Part shown: in pieces, positions 43,191 to 52,184 of the stretch
How positions within the stretch are numbered: position 1 is the stretch's first letter
Layout of the letters: every line of letters starts with the position of its first letter
Assembly (NCBI RefSeq): GCF_025950525.1
Contig: NZ_JAPDGS010000004.1
Span: 248,001-312,000, forward strand
Reading direction: 5' to 3'
Source: Stagnihabitans lacustris
GTDB taxonomy: Bacteria > Pseudomonadota > Alphaproteobacteria > Rhodobacterales > Rhodobacteraceae
Length of the DNA: 64,000 bases
Notes under the pieces: generated by a model
Database searches by the model: none
Told to the model about the DNA's origin: nothing
Seen by the model: the letters and a program-made list of their open reading frames with translations, nothing else
Program-made: the position numbers and the translations under genes

Positions 43191-44284
43191 AGGAGGCTTT
43201 CCCTGTGGGTGGATGTGGACAGGAACTCGGGGTTGATCTCGACACCCCAGCCGGGGAGGTCGGGGACCGTCATGCAACCGTCCCGGATGGCAAAGGGGTC
43301 GCCAAGGAAAAGCCCGTCCTGCCAAGGGTAGTAATCCAGGCCCTCGATGGAAAACTCAAGATATTTCCCGGCGTTGGGGATGGCGCGCAACAGATGCGCC
43401 GTGCAGATCGTCACCAATGACAGGTTGGCCGCATGGGGGGTGATGGGCAGGCCCGCCTTGGCGCCCATTTGACAGACCATCAACGTGCGGGTCATGCCAC
43501 CCATATACATCACATCGGGTTGCAGGATATCGACGGACTTGCGGTCGATCATCAGGTGCCAACTGGACAGCTCGCAATCCTGTTCTCCGCCCGCGACATC
43601 CATCGTCAGCGCCGCGCGGACCTGCGCCGTCTGGTCGTATTCCCAATAGGGACAGGGTTCCTCGAAATGGCCGATGCCGTGGTCTTGGAGCCTATGCCCG
43701 ACCTCGATCGCGGCCTTGGGGGCGTAGCAGGAATTGCCGTCAACCAGCTTGTCCACATCGCCCAAAGCGCGTGAGACGACTTCGATCACCTCGGGCGTGC
43801 GGCCGGGCCATTCGTCCTGACCGCGGCCACATTCGGCGCCGACGCGCCATTTGAAGGCGGTGAATCCGTCGCGATCCCGCAGGGCGCAAAGCCGGGCAGC
43901 CTCGTCCTTGGGCGTGATGTCGCGCTTCATCGACGAGGCATAGGCGCGGACTTTTCCGGGGCTTCCGCCAAGGAGTTCGGCCACCGACTTGCCCTGAGCG
44001 CGCCCCCGGTGGTCCCAGACGGCGGTGTCAAACCCGGTCTGAGCGCGGCGCAGGTAACTTCCGGGGAACTTGTGTTCCTTTTCATAGATCCTTTGCAGCG
44101 TGTCTTCCATCGCGTCAATGTCGGTGCCCAGCACATGAGGCGCGACCTGCCGGTGGAAGATTTCCGCCGTGATATCCGCGTTATAGGTCGAAAGCTGCCC
44201 CCAACCCGTCGCGCCATCCTCGGTCGTCACCCGGGTGAAGGTCACGAAAGGATTGCCGAAGGTTTCAAGCCTGGTGATCTTCAT
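43187..44284 (-). CDS. Mandelate racemase/enolase-superfamily enzyme (probable sugar-acid dehydratase)
   Basis: A 365-residue MR/MLE-type barrel enzyme. The capping domain opens [19 protein letters not shown]. Catalytic-site candidates are Lys in FTAFKWRVG, metal ligands Asp in LVDGNSCY, Glu in [11 protein letters not shown] and Glu in GGEQDCELS, and His in ITPHAANLS, which together suit an acid-sugar dehydratase. It is not close to DgoD in the 1-872 region. It overlaps an SDR gene by 4 bases and lies near the polyol operon. Its substrate cannot be read from sequence. Confidence 0.82.
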   Translation of the reverse strand: MKITRLETFGNPFVTFTRVTTEDGATGWGQLSTYNADITAEIFHRQVAPHVLGTDIDAMEDTLQRIYEKEHKFPGSYLRRAQTGFDTAVWDHRGRAQGKSVAELLGGSPGKVRAYASSMKRDITPKDEAARLCALRDRDGFTAFKWRVGAECGRGQDEWPGRTPEVIEVVSRALGDVDKLVDGNSCYAPKAAIEVGHRLQDHGIGHFEEPCPYWEYDQTAQVRAALTMDVAGGEQDCELSSWHLMIDRKSVDILQPDVMYMGGMTRTLMVCQMGAKAGLPITPHAANLSLVTICTAHLLRAIPNAGKYLEFSIEGLDYYPWQDGLFLGDPFAIRDGCMTVPDLPGWGVEINPEFLSTSTHRESLL

Positions 44285-44342
44285 GGATGGGTTCCTTTGA
44301 GAGGAAGGCTGGGGGACGCTCGCGCCCCGCCCAAATGCATGG

Positions 44343-44380
44343 CTCGAGCCCCCCGTGAGTATTTGCGTCAGTATGAAAGG
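44343..44380 (+). repeat. Dispersed intergenic repeat, single type B copy
   Basis: CCCCGTGAGTATTTGCGTCA followed by GTATGAAAGG (44,351-44,380) matches the type B consensus with a few changes. It lies between the minus-strand corA-type gene and the sugar-acid enzyme gene. Confidence 0.65.
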
Positions 44381-44429
44381 GGCAAGGCGGGGTTTCTGTG
44401 ACTTTCGCGACCGGGTCGTGTCGCGGGCG

Positions 44430-45383
44430 TTACAGCCACTTCTTCCATTTGAAGAACCCCAGCGTGATCAGCGCCGAGGCCAGCATCATGACCAAGGCCA
44501 TGGGATAGCCGAACCACAGGTCCAGTTCGGGCATCAGGCGGAAGTTCATGCCATAGACCGAGGCGATCAGCGTCGGCGGCATGAACAGCACCGCCACGAC
44601 CGAAACGATCCGCACCGTCGTGTTCTGCGCCAGATTGATCATCCCCAGGGTCGCATCGGTGGCCTGGGCCACGCGGGCGGTCAGGTAATCGCCATGCACC
44701 TCCAGCGCCTGAACATCGCGCGACAGGCCGATGATCGTGGATTTATAGGGCTCGGCCTGGGCGCGGTCCTCTAGCCCAAGACGAAAGAACCCCAGCGCGC
44801 GGTCAAGGGTCAACAGCGACAGGCGGCAGTTGGCGACCATGTCGGATTGGCGGCCAGCGACCTCTAGCGCGTCTTCCAGCTGGGCGGGGGAATGGGCGGT
44901 GTTGGGGGCGAAAAGGCTGCGGGTGATCTTGTCCAGCTCGCGCCCTGCCCCCTCCAGCAGGTCAGCGATGCGGCCGATGATCTCCTCGCACAGACCCAGA
45001 AAGATGCGCTCGGGTGTTTCGCAGCCAAGGCCGGTCTTGCCCGCGCGGGCCGGATAGGTCTCGAAGGGGCGCGGCGTGTGATAGCGCACCGTCACCAGCT
45101 TGCCGCGGCCCAAAAGGAAGGCCACCGGCCCGTTGATCGGCGTGATCATGTCATCGCGCGACAGGCCCGGCACCAGGATCGTCATGATGTCGAAACCGTC
45201 CTCGCGATACAGCCGGGCAGAGATCTCGATTTCCTCAAGATCGGCCAGCGTCGGCACTTCGGGGACAAAGGGGGCGACAAGGGCGGCCTCGGTCGGCTCG
45301 GGCTTGGCCAGGTCGATCCACAGCGCCTGATCGGGGGTGCAGGGTCCAAGGTTGTCGGCTGTGGGGTGGAAGGCGAAAAGCAT
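44430..45383 (-). CDS. CorA-family divalent metal ion transporter
   Basis: A 317-residue CorA-type channel. A large N-terminal cytoplasmic domain (about 1-250) is followed by two C-terminal transmembrane helices with the signature YGMNF at the end of the first (TTVRIVSVVAVLFMPPTLIASV precedes it in two parts), and a basic tail FFKWKKWL. It moves Mg2+, Co2+ or related ions. The ATG at 45,383 fits the family start; frames upstream are not conserved in style. Single gene, divergent from the HAD gene. Confidence 0.88.
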   Translation of the reverse strand: MLFAFHPTADNLGPCTPDQALWIDLAKPEPTEAALVAPFVPEVPTLADLEEIEISARLYREDGFDIMTILVPGLSRDDMITPINGPVAFLLGRGKLVTVRYHTPRPFETYPARAGKTGLGCETPERIFLGLCEEIIGRIADLLEGAGRELDKITRSLFAPNTAHSPAQLEDALEVAGRQSDMVANCRLSLLTLDRALGFFRLGLEDRAQAEPYKSTIIGLSRDVQALEVHGDYLTARVAQATDATLGMINLAQNTTVRIVSVVAVLFMPPTLIASVYGMNFRLMPELDLWFGYPMALVMMLASALITLGFFKWKKWL

Positions 45384-45485
45384 GAGCGGTCCTTTGGCGG
45401 TCCTTTCGTGGTCCCTATCGGTCGCACAAGCCAAGGCTGGACAAAAGCCCCCAAAAGAGGGGAAACCGGTGGCATGGGGGTGGCG

Positions 45486-46187
45486 ATGTTCGACCTGGTG
45501 ATTTTCGATTGCGATGGGGTGTTGATCGACAGCGAGATCATCAGCGCCCGGATGCTGGTGGACGCGCTGGCGGGCCTTGGGGTCACGATCGACATGGACT
45601 ATGTGGCGCGTCATTTCCTGGGGCGCAGTTATCCGACCGTGATGAAGGTGATCCGCGCCGAATTCGGGCTGACGCTGACGGCAGAGTTCGAAGAGCAATA
45701 CCGCGCGCGCCTGCTGGCCGCCTTCGAGACCGAGTTGCGGGTGATGCCGGGGGTGCGCGCCGTGCTGGAGCGCCTGACCCCGCCTCCCGTGGTTGGGCCT
45801 CCCTCTTTTGCCCCCTCCCCCACTCCTGTCCCCTGGTGCGTGGCGACCTCGTCGTCTCCGCGCCGGGCCGAGCGCAGTTTGCAGATTGCGGGCCTGTCGG
45901 ATCTGACCGCGGGACGGGTCTTTACCGCGTCAATGGTGGCGCGGGGCAAACCTGCGCCGGACCTGTTCTTGCATGTGGCCGCGCATTACGGGGCGCGGCA
46001 TTGCCTGGTGATCGAGGACAGTTTGAACGGCGTGCGGGCCGGGCTTGCGGCGGGGATGGAGGTCTGGCGCTTTACCGGCGGCAGCCATCTTGTGGCGCCC
46101 CTGCCCGAGGCGCCCGAAGATGCCCGCGCCCATCTGGAATTCACTGATTTTGCGGAGTTTTCCGCCCTTTTGGCCCGGAGGGCATGA
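45486..46187 (+). CDS. HAD-superfamily phosphatase/phosphomutase-like protein with a proline-rich insertion
   Basis: A 233-residue HAD protein of the beta-phosphoglucomutase-like group. Motif I is FDCDGVLIDSE (Asp8, Asp10), motif II the Ser run in CVATSSSPRRAE, motif III Lys in VARGKPAPDLF and motif IV VIEDSLNGVRAG. Residues about 99-116 form a proline-rich stretch (9 of 18 Pro) just before motif II, absent from the usual fold. It overlaps the regulator gene by 4 bases and leads the polyol locus, as a HAD gene does in R. sphaeroides. An alternative ATG lies at 45,474. Confidence 0.8.
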   Translation: MFDLVIFDCDGVLIDSEIISARMLVDALAGLGVTIDMDYVARHFLGRSYPTVMKVIRAEFGLTLTAEFEEQYRARLLAAFETELRVMPGVRAVLERLTPPPVVGPPSFAPSPTPVPWCVATSSSPRRAERSLQIAGLSDLTAGRVFTASMVARGKPAPDLFLHVAAHYGARHCLVIEDSLNGVRAGLAAGMEVWRFTGGSHLVAPLPEAPEDARAHLEFTDFAEFSALLARRA

Positions 46188-47146
46188 TGGCTAAATCGCC
46201 GCTGATGGATGAACCTTCGCTGCATGACGAGGCGGCCCGGGCGGGCTGGCTTTACTACCTTGGCGGCATGACCCAGGACCAGATTGCGGCCGAACTTGGG
46301 GTCTCGCGGCAAAGGGCGCAACGGCTGGTCAGCCGCGCGGTGGCCGAGGGGCTGATCCAGGTCCGCCTGTCGCATCGCATCGGCGCCTGTCTGGACCTGG
46401 AGGCCGCCTTGACCGACCGCTTTGGCCTGGCCCGCGCCCGGGTTGCGCCCTTTGCGGGGCCGGGGGTCGATCCGGTGCGCGCCACCTCTCCGGCGGCGGC
46501 GGCAGAGCTGGAACGGGTGCTGCGCATGGCCGAGGGCAAGGTGATCGCGCTGGGAACGGGGCGCAGTCTGCGCGGCATGGTCGATGCCATGGACGAAATT
46601 GCCGCAGCGCAGCATCGGCTGGTTTCGCTGATCGGCAACATCGCCCCAGATGGCTCTGCCAGCTTTTTCGATGTCGTCATGCGGCTGGCCGACAAGGTCC
46701 GCGCGCCGCATTACCCGATGCCCGTGCCGGTGATCTCCACGACCGAGGCCGAAAACGACGCCTTTCACGCGCTGGCCCCGGTGCAGCGCGTGGTGGAACT
46801 TGCCCGCAAGGCCGATGTGATCTTTGTCGGCGTCGGCCAGATGTCGGATGACGCGCCGCTGTTGAAGGACGGCTTTGTCACCCGCGACGAGTTGGACGCG
46901 ATGCAGGCCGCCGATGCCTGCGGCGAGGTCGCGGGCTGGGTCTATGATTCGTCGGGTCAATACCTGGATCTTGGGACGAATCGCCGCACCGGAGGGGTGC
47001 GGGTCGAGCCCAATCTCCCCCGTCCGGCCATCGGAATAGCCGCCGGCGCACAAAAGACCGCGGCCATTGCTGCAGCGCTGAAAGCCCGAATTCTCAACGG
47101 TTTGGTGACAGATGAGCCCACCGCAGAGGCACTTTTGAAACTCTGA
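46184..47146 (+). CDS. SorC/DeoR-type sugar-binding transcriptional regulator of the polyol operon
   Basis: A 320-residue regulator with an N-terminal helix-turn-helix (GGMTQDQIAAELGVSRQRAQ, about residues 27-46) and a C-terminal sugar-binding domain of the SorC family (from about 60, with ALGTGRSLRGMVDAM and IFVGVGQMSDDAPLL). It lies between the HAD gene and smoE, and is the probable regulator of polyol uptake, with a sugar or polyol (or its phosphate) as effector. The start overlaps the HAD stop in ATGA. Confidence 0.87.
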   Translation: MMAKSPLMDEPSLHDEAARAGWLYYLGGMTQDQIAAELGVSRQRAQRLVSRAVAEGLIQVRLSHRIGACLDLEAALTDRFGLARARVAPFAGPGVDPVRATSPAAAAELERVLRMAEGKVIALGTGRSLRGMVDAMDEIAAAQHRLVSLIGNIAPDGSASFFDVVMRLADKVRAPHYPMPVPVISTTEAENDAFHALAPVQRVVELARKADVIFVGVGQMSDDAPLLKDGFVTRDELDAMQAADACGEVAGWVYDSSGQYLDLGTNRRTGGVRVEPNLPRPAIGIAAGAQKTAAIAAALKARILNGLVTDEPTAEALLKL

Positions 47147-47174
47147 CCTTCGCAGATGCAGCATGGGATGGGGC

Positions 47175-47230
47175 TTGACCCGTCACACCCAGGTATGAGT
47201 AATTGCCCAACAAGCGATGAAATGCTCAGA
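47175..47230 (+). promoter_or_regulatory. Candidate promoter/operator region of the smo operon
   Basis: TTGACC at 47,175-47,180 is followed 18 bases later by GTAATT, a weak promoter. TGAGTAATT (from 47,196) and its imperfect inverse AATGCTCA (47,221-47,228) flank the start region and may be regulator half-sites. The evidence is modest. Confidence 0.35.
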
Positions 47231-47251
47231 TCGCTTTTTGGGAGGACTGCT

Positions 47252-48562
47252 ATGAACATGACTTTGCGTGCCCTATTGGGCGCGACGGCCTTGCTTGCCC
47301 TGACCGGGGTGGCCATGGCCGAAACCGAGATCACCGTGGCGACCGTGAACAACGGCGACATGGTGCGGATGCAGGGGCTGATGGACGACTTCTATGCCAA
47401 GCACCCCGACATCAAAGTCAACTGGGTGACGCTGGAAGAAAACGTCCTGCGCCAGAACGTGACCACCGATATCGCCACCGGCGGCGGCCAATATGACGTG
47501 CTGACCATCGGCACCTATGAGGTTCCGATCTGGGGCAAGCAGGGCTGGCTGGCCTCGCTGGACGACCTGCCCGCAGACTATGACGTCAACGACCTGCTGC
47601 CCGCAATCCGCGGCGGCCTGACCGTCGACGGCAAGCTGATGGCCTCGCCCTTCTATGGCGAATCCTCCATGGTCATGTATCGCAAGGACCTGATGGAGGC
47701 CGCGGGCCTGACCATGCCCGACGCGCCGACCTGGGCCGATATCGAAAAGGCCGCCGCGGCCATGACCAACCGCGACGCCGAAATCAACGGCATCTGCCTG
47801 CGCGGCAAGGCCGGCTGGGGCGAAAACATGGCCTTCCTGACCGCCATGTCGAACTCTTTCGGCGCGCGCTGGTTCGATGAGACCTGGAAGCCCCAGTTCG
47901 ATCAGCCCGAGTGGAAGGCGACGCTGGACTTCTATCTGAACCTGATGACGCAATACGGTCCCGCTGGCGCCAGCAACAACGGCTTCAACGAGAACCTGAC
48001 CCTGTTCCAACAGGGCAAGTGCGGCATGTGGATCGACGCGACCGTTGCGGCGTCCTTCGTGACCGGCAAGGATTCGACCGTCGCCGACAAGGTCGGTTTC
48101 GCTCTGGCGCCGGACAATGGTCTGGGCAAGCGCGGCAACTGGCTCTGGGCCTGGTCGCTGGCCATCCCGGCGTCGTCGACCAAGCAGGATGCGGCCAAGA
48201 CCTTCATCAACTGGGCGACCAACAAGGACTATCTGGCGCTTGTCGCGTCGAAAGAAGGCTGGGCCAACGTTCCTCCGGGCACGCGCACCTCGCTGTATTC
48301 GAACGAAGAATACGCCAAGGTCCCCTTCGCCAAGATGACCATCGACTCGATCAACGCGGCTGACCCGAACGCTCCGACCGTCAAGCCGGTGCCTTATGTC
48401 GGCGTCCAGTTCGTCGCCATCCCCGAGTTTCAGGGTCTGGGCACCTCGGTGGGCGAGATCTTCTCGGCCGCTCTGGCGGGCCAGCAAACCTCGGATGAGG
48501 CCCTGGCTGCGGCGCAAACCGTCGTCACCGACGAAATGACCGCTGCAGGCTACATCAAGTAA
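47252..48562 (+). CDS. smoE: Polyol ABC transporter, periplasmic binding protein
   Basis: A 436-residue family 1 solute-binding protein. The signal peptide is residues 1 to about 23 (cleavage near AMAETE). Body features include ENVLRQNVTTDIATGGGQYD, SPFYGESSMVMYRKDLMEAAG and GGVPF-like WANVPPGTRTSLY, as in the sorbitol/mannitol binding protein of R. sphaeroides. GGGAGGACTGCT precedes the ATG. It captures sorbitol, mannitol or related polyols for SmoFGK. Two stem-loops follow the gene. Confidence 0.9.
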   Translation: MNMTLRALLGATALLALTGVAMAETEITVATVNNGDMVRMQGLMDDFYAKHPDIKVNWVTLEENVLRQNVTTDIATGGGQYDVLTIGTYEVPIWGKQGWLASLDDLPADYDVNDLLPAIRGGLTVDGKLMASPFYGESSMVMYRKDLMEAAGLTMPDAPTWADIEKAAAAMTNRDAEINGICLRGKAGWGENMAFLTAMSNSFGARWFDETWKPQFDQPEWKATLDFYLNLMTQYGPAGASNNGFNENLTLFQQGKCGMWIDATVAASFVTGKDSTVADKVGFALAPDNGLGKRGNWLWAWSLAIPASSTKQDAAKTFINWATNKDYLALVASKEGWANVPPGTRTSLYSNEEYAKVPFAKMTIDSINAADPNAPTVKPVPYVGVQFVAIPEFQGLGTSVGEIFSAALAGQQTSDEALAAAQTVVTDEMTAAGYIK

Positions 48563-48569
48563 GACCGAA

Positions 48570-48637
48570 CGAGGGGGGGCGGACTCCCTCCGGTTCCCCC
48601 CTCGCCTCCCAAGCCTGCGGACGTCCGCGTCCGCAGG
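48570..48637 (+). terminator. Two stem-loops between smoE and smoF
   Basis: CGAGGGGGG (48,570-48,578) pairs with CCCCCCTCG (48,596-48,604), and CCTGCGGACG (48,614-48,623) pairs with CGTCCGCAGG (48,628-48,637) around TCCG. Neither is followed by a T run. Their position after the binding-protein gene suggests 3'-end protection or partial termination, giving more SmoE than permease. Confidence 0.65.
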
Positions 48638-48707
48638 ACCCCTTATCGCCCCCAAAGGCCCGACCCGCTGCGGTCGAAGCCCACCTGCCAGAACCCCGGA
48701 GCCGCCC

Positions 48708-49580
48708 ATGTCGACGCAATCCACCCGGTTCGCCGCGCGCCTGATGGTCGCGCCCTCGGTCTTCGTCCTGTTCATCTGGATGATCGTGCCCCTGGCGATG
48801 ACGCTGTATTTCTCGTTCCGCTTTTACCGGCTTTTGTCGCCCGAACGCGCGGGCTGGACGGGCCTGACCAATTACACCTGGTTCTTCAAGGCCCCCGATT
48901 TCTGGCTGGCCATGGGCAATACCCTGCTTTTGGTCGGCGGCGTTCTGGTGATCACGGTGGTTCTGGGCACGCTGATCGCGCTGCTGATCGACCAGCCGGT
49001 CTATGGCCAGGGCCCCTTGCGCATCCTGGTGATCGCGCCCTTCTTCGTCATGCCCCCGGTCGCCGCCTCGATCTGGGAGAACCTGTTCATGCATCCGCAG
49101 AACGGCCTTTTCGCCGCCGTGGCGCGGGGCTTGGGTGGGCAACCGATCCTGTTTCTGGAAAGCTATCCCATGGCTTCGGTCATCGGGATCGTGTCCTGGG
49201 AATGGCTGCCCTTTGCCACGCTGATCCTGCTGACCGCGCTGCAATCGCTGTCGTCCGAACAGCTGGAGGCCGCGGAAATGGACGGGGCCAGCGGGCTGAA
49301 CCGGTTCCGCTATATCATCTTGCCGCATATGACCCGCGCCATCACGGTCGTCGTGCTGATCCAGACCATCTTCCTGCTGGGCATTTTCGGCGAGATCTTT
49401 ACCACGACCCAGGGCGGGCCCGGGTCGGCGTCCAACACCCTGCCCTACATGATCTTCAAACAAGCCATCGTCGCCAAGGACATCGGACGCGCCGCCGCCG
49501 GTGGCATCATCGCGGTGATCCTGGCCAATATCGTCGCCTACTTCCTGATGCGCGGCATCGGCAAGAACCTGGACGCGTAA
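48708..49580 (+). CDS. smoF: Polyol ABC transporter permease
   Basis: A 290-residue MalF-type permease with six predicted helices. It has an N-terminal segment FAARLMVAPSVFVLFIWMIV and the cytoplasmic EAA loop in LEAAEMDGASGLNRFRYIIL. It forms the membrane channel with SmoG. It starts 145 bases after smoE, beyond the stem-loops, and ends 9 bases before smoG. Confidence 0.9.
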   Translation: MSTQSTRFAARLMVAPSVFVLFIWMIVPLAMTLYFSFRFYRLLSPERAGWTGLTNYTWFFKAPDFWLAMGNTLLLVGGVLVITVVLGTLIALLIDQPVYGQGPLRILVIAPFFVMPPVAASIWENLFMHPQNGLFAAVARGLGGQPILFLESYPMASVIGIVSWEWLPFATLILLTALQSLSSEQLEAAEMDGASGLNRFRYIILPHMTRAITVVVLIQTIFLLGIFGEIFTTTQGGPGSASNTLPYMIFKQAIVAKDIGRAAAGGIIAVILANIVAYFLMRGIGKNLDA

Positions 49581-49589
49581 GGAGCCCCC

Positions 49590-50420
49590 ATGGCACGTGC
49601 AACGACACCCCGCCGCAAGGCCCTGACCACATTGGCCGCCTGGTCGGTCGCCCTGATCATCTTCTTCCCGGTGCTGTGGATGATCCTGACCTCGTTCAAG
49701 ACCGAGGCCTCCGCCGTGGCCTCGCCGCCCGAGTTCCTAGGAGCAAGCTGGACGCTGGAGAACTACGCCGAGGTCTGGTCGCGGTCGGACTATCCGCGGT
49801 TCTTCTGGAACTCGGTGGTGATCTCGGTCGGCTCGACCCTGTTGGGTCTGGTCATCGCCATCCCCGCCGCCTGGTCGATGGCCTTTGTGCCGGGCAAAAA
49901 GACCAAAGACCTGCTGATGTGGATGCTGTCGACCAAGATGATGCCCGCCGTAGCCGTCATGATCCCGATTTACCTGCTGTTCCAATGGCTTGGCATCTAT
50001 GATAGCAAGATCGGCCTGGTCATCGCGCTGATGCTGATGAACCTGCCGATCATCGTCTGGATGCTTTACACCTATTTCAAGGAAATCCCGGGCGAAATCC
50101 TGGAGGCCGCGCGCATGGATGGCGCGGGCCTGTGGAACGAGGTCGTCTATGTGCTGGCGCCCATGGCCGTGCCCGGCATCGCCTCGACCGTGCTGTTGAA
50201 CGTGATCCTGGCCTGGAACGAGGCCTTTTGGACCATCACGCTGACCACGACCAAGGCGGCACCGCTTTCGGCCTTTATCGCCAGCTTTTCGGCGCCTCAG
50301 GGCCTGTTTTACGCGAAACTCTCGGCGGCCTCGACCATGGCCATTGCGCCGATCCTGATACTCGGCTGGTTCAGCCAAAAGCAACTCGTCCGCGGCCTGA
50401 CCTTTGGCGCGGTGAAGTGA
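49590..50420 (+). CDS. smoG: Polyol ABC transporter permease
   Basis: A 276-residue MalG-type permease. EAA loop [19 protein letters not shown], six helices, and the C-terminal [17 protein letters not shown] typical of this subgroup. Partner of SmoF. AAGGAGCCCCC precedes the ATG; the gene ends 7 bases before smoK. Confidence 0.9.
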   Translation: MARATTPRRKALTTLAAWSVALIIFFPVLWMILTSFKTEASAVASPPEFLGASWTLENYAEVWSRSDYPRFFWNSVVISVGSTLLGLVIAIPAAWSMAFVPGKKTKDLLMWMLSTKMMPAVAVMIPIYLLFQWLGIYDSKIGLVIALMLMNLPIIVWMLYTYFKEIPGEILEAARMDGAGLWNEVVYVLAPMAVPGIASTVLLNVILAWNEAFWTITLTTTKAAPLSAFIASFSAPQGLFYAKLSAASTMAIAPILILGWFSQKQLVRGLTFGAVK

Positions 50421-50427
50421 GGACAAA

Positions 50428-51423
50428 ATGGGTAAAATCGTTCTGAAATCTGTCCGCAAGAGCTTTGGCGAAGTCGATGTCATTCCGGGCATCGACCTGA
50501 CCATCGAGGACGGCGAATTCGTGGTCTTTGTCGGGCCTTCGGGCTGCGGCAAATCCACCCTTCTGCGCCTGATCGCGGGGCTGGAGGATGTGACCGCCGG
50601 GACCATGGCCATCGACGGGCGCGACGTGACGGCGGCGGCGCCCTCGGAACGCGGGCTGGCGATGGTGTTTCAGAGCTATGCCTTGTATCCCCATATGACG
50701 GTGCGCAAGAACATCGCCTTTCCGCTGAAGATGGCGGGCCTGTCGCAGGCGGATCAGGACGCCAAGGTGACGGCGGCGGCCAAGGTCTTGAACCTGACCA
50801 ACTACCTGGAGCGTCGCCCGGGCCAGCTTTCGGGCGGTCAGCGGCAGCGGGTGGCCATCGGTCGGGCGATTGTGCGCGAACCCTCGGCCTTTTTGTTCGA
50901 CGAGCCGCTGTCGAACCTGGATGCCGCGCTTCGCGTCACCATGCGTCAGGAAATCACCGAACTGCACCAGTCGCTGAAGACCACGATGATCTATGTGACC
51001 CATGATCAGGTCGAGGCGATGACCATGGCCGACAAGATCGTGGTGCTGAACGCGGGCCATATCGAACAGGTGGGCTCTCCGCTGGAATTGTATAACACCC
51101 CGGCCAATACCTTTGTCGCGGGCTTCATCGGCTCGCCCAAGATGAACCTGATCGAGGGGCCCTTGGCCGCCGAACAGGGCGCCCATGCCATCGGCGTGCG
51201 GCCCGAACATATGGGCATCGTGTCCGAGGGCGGTTGGGAGGGCAAAGTGCTGCTTTCCGAACATCTGGGGTCGGATACGTTCCTGAAGGTGCAAACGGTG
51301 AACGCCGGCACCCTGACGGTGCGGGCGGGCGGCGAGGTGCGGCTGTCCCATGGCGACACGGTGCGGCTGGCGCCCCTGCCCGGCAAGACCCATCGCTTCG
51401 GGTCAAACGGGCTGGCGCTATGA
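50428..51423 (+). CDS. smoK: Polyol ABC transporter ATPase
   Basis: A 331-residue MalK/UgpC-type ATPase: Walker [10 protein letters not shown] (about residues 36-44), Q-loop [12 protein letters not shown], signature LSGGQRQR, Walker [13 protein letters not shown]-loop [12 protein letters not shown]-terminal TOBE domain (about 235-331) contains GVRPEHMG. Its TGA overlaps the ATG of smoS (ATGA). Confidence 0.91.
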   Translation: MGKIVLKSVRKSFGEVDVIPGIDLTIEDGEFVVFVGPSGCGKSTLLRLIAGLEDVTAGTMAIDGRDVTAAAPSERGLAMVFQSYALYPHMTVRKNIAFPLKMAGLSQADQDAKVTAAAKVLNLTNYLERRPGQLSGGQRQRVAIGRAIVREPSAFLFDEPLSNLDAALRVTMRQEITELHQSLKTTMIYVTHDQVEAMTMADKIVVLNAGHIEQVGSPLELYNTPANTFVAGFIGSPKMNLIEGPLAAEQGAHAIGVRPEHMGIVSEGGWEGKVLLSEHLGSDTFLKVQTVNAGTLTVRAGGEVRLSHGDTVRLAPLPGKTHRFGSNGLAL

Positions 51424-52184
51424 GGCTGAAGGGCAAATCCGCGCTGATCACCGGGGCCGCCCGCGGCATCGGGCGGGCCTTTGCCGCCGCCTATGTGGCC
51501 GAGGGCGCAAGGGTGGCGGTGGCCGACATCGACAAAGCCGCGGCTGAGGCGACCGCGGCAGAGATCGGCGGCTATGCGGTGCATCTGGATGTGACCTCGC
51601 AGGCCTCCATTGACGCCGCCGTCGCGCGGGTCGTCGATGTCGCGGGCGGCATCGACATTCTGCTGAACAACGCCGCAAGCTTTGACCTGGCGCCGATTGT
51701 CGACATCACCCGCGCCAGTTACCAAAAGCTGATGGATATCAACGTCGCCGGCACGCTTTTCCCCCTGCAAGCCGTGGCGCGGCAGATGATCGCGCAGGGC
51801 CGCGGCGGGCGGATCATCAACATGGCCTCTCAGGCCGGGCGGCGCGGCGAGGCGCTTGTGGGCGTCTATTGCGCCAGCAAGGCCGCGGTGATTTCCCTGA
51901 CGCAATCGGCGGGGATGGACCTGATCAAGCACGGGATCAAGGTCAACGCCATCGCCCCCGGTGTCGTCGACACGCCCATGTGGGACCAGGTCGATGCGCT
52001 GTTCGCGAAATACGAAAACCTTCCCCTTGGCGAGAAAAAGCGTCAAGTGGGTCTGGCCGTGCCCTATGGCCGCATGGGCCGCCCCGAGGATCTGACCGGG
52101 ATGGCCGTCTTCCTTGCCTCTGACGAGGCCGATTACATCGTCGCCCAGACGTTCAACGTCGACGGCGGGAACTGGATGAGCTGA
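51420..52184 (+). CDS. smoS: Sorbitol dehydrogenase, SDR family
   Basis: A 254-residue short-chain dehydrogenase that oxidises D-sorbitol (and galactitol or iditol in the characterised enzyme) to fructose or the matching ketose with [49 protein letters not shown] (catalytic Ser, Tyr, Lys) and the end [18 protein letters not shown] are nearly those of R. sphaeroides SmoS. It overlaps smoK by 4 bases and mtlK by one base. Confidence 0.94.
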   Translation: MRLKGKSALITGAARGIGRAFAAAYVAEGARVAVADIDKAAAEATAAEIGGYAVHLDVTSQASIDAAVARVVDVAGGIDILLNNAASFDLAPIVDITRASYQKLMDINVAGTLFPLQAVARQMIAQGRGGRIINMASQAGRRGEALVGVYCASKAAVISLTQSAGMDLIKHGIKVNAIAPGVVDTPMWDQVDALFAKYENLPLGEKKRQVGLAVPYGRMGRPEDLTGMAVFLASDEADYIVAQTFNVDGGNWMS

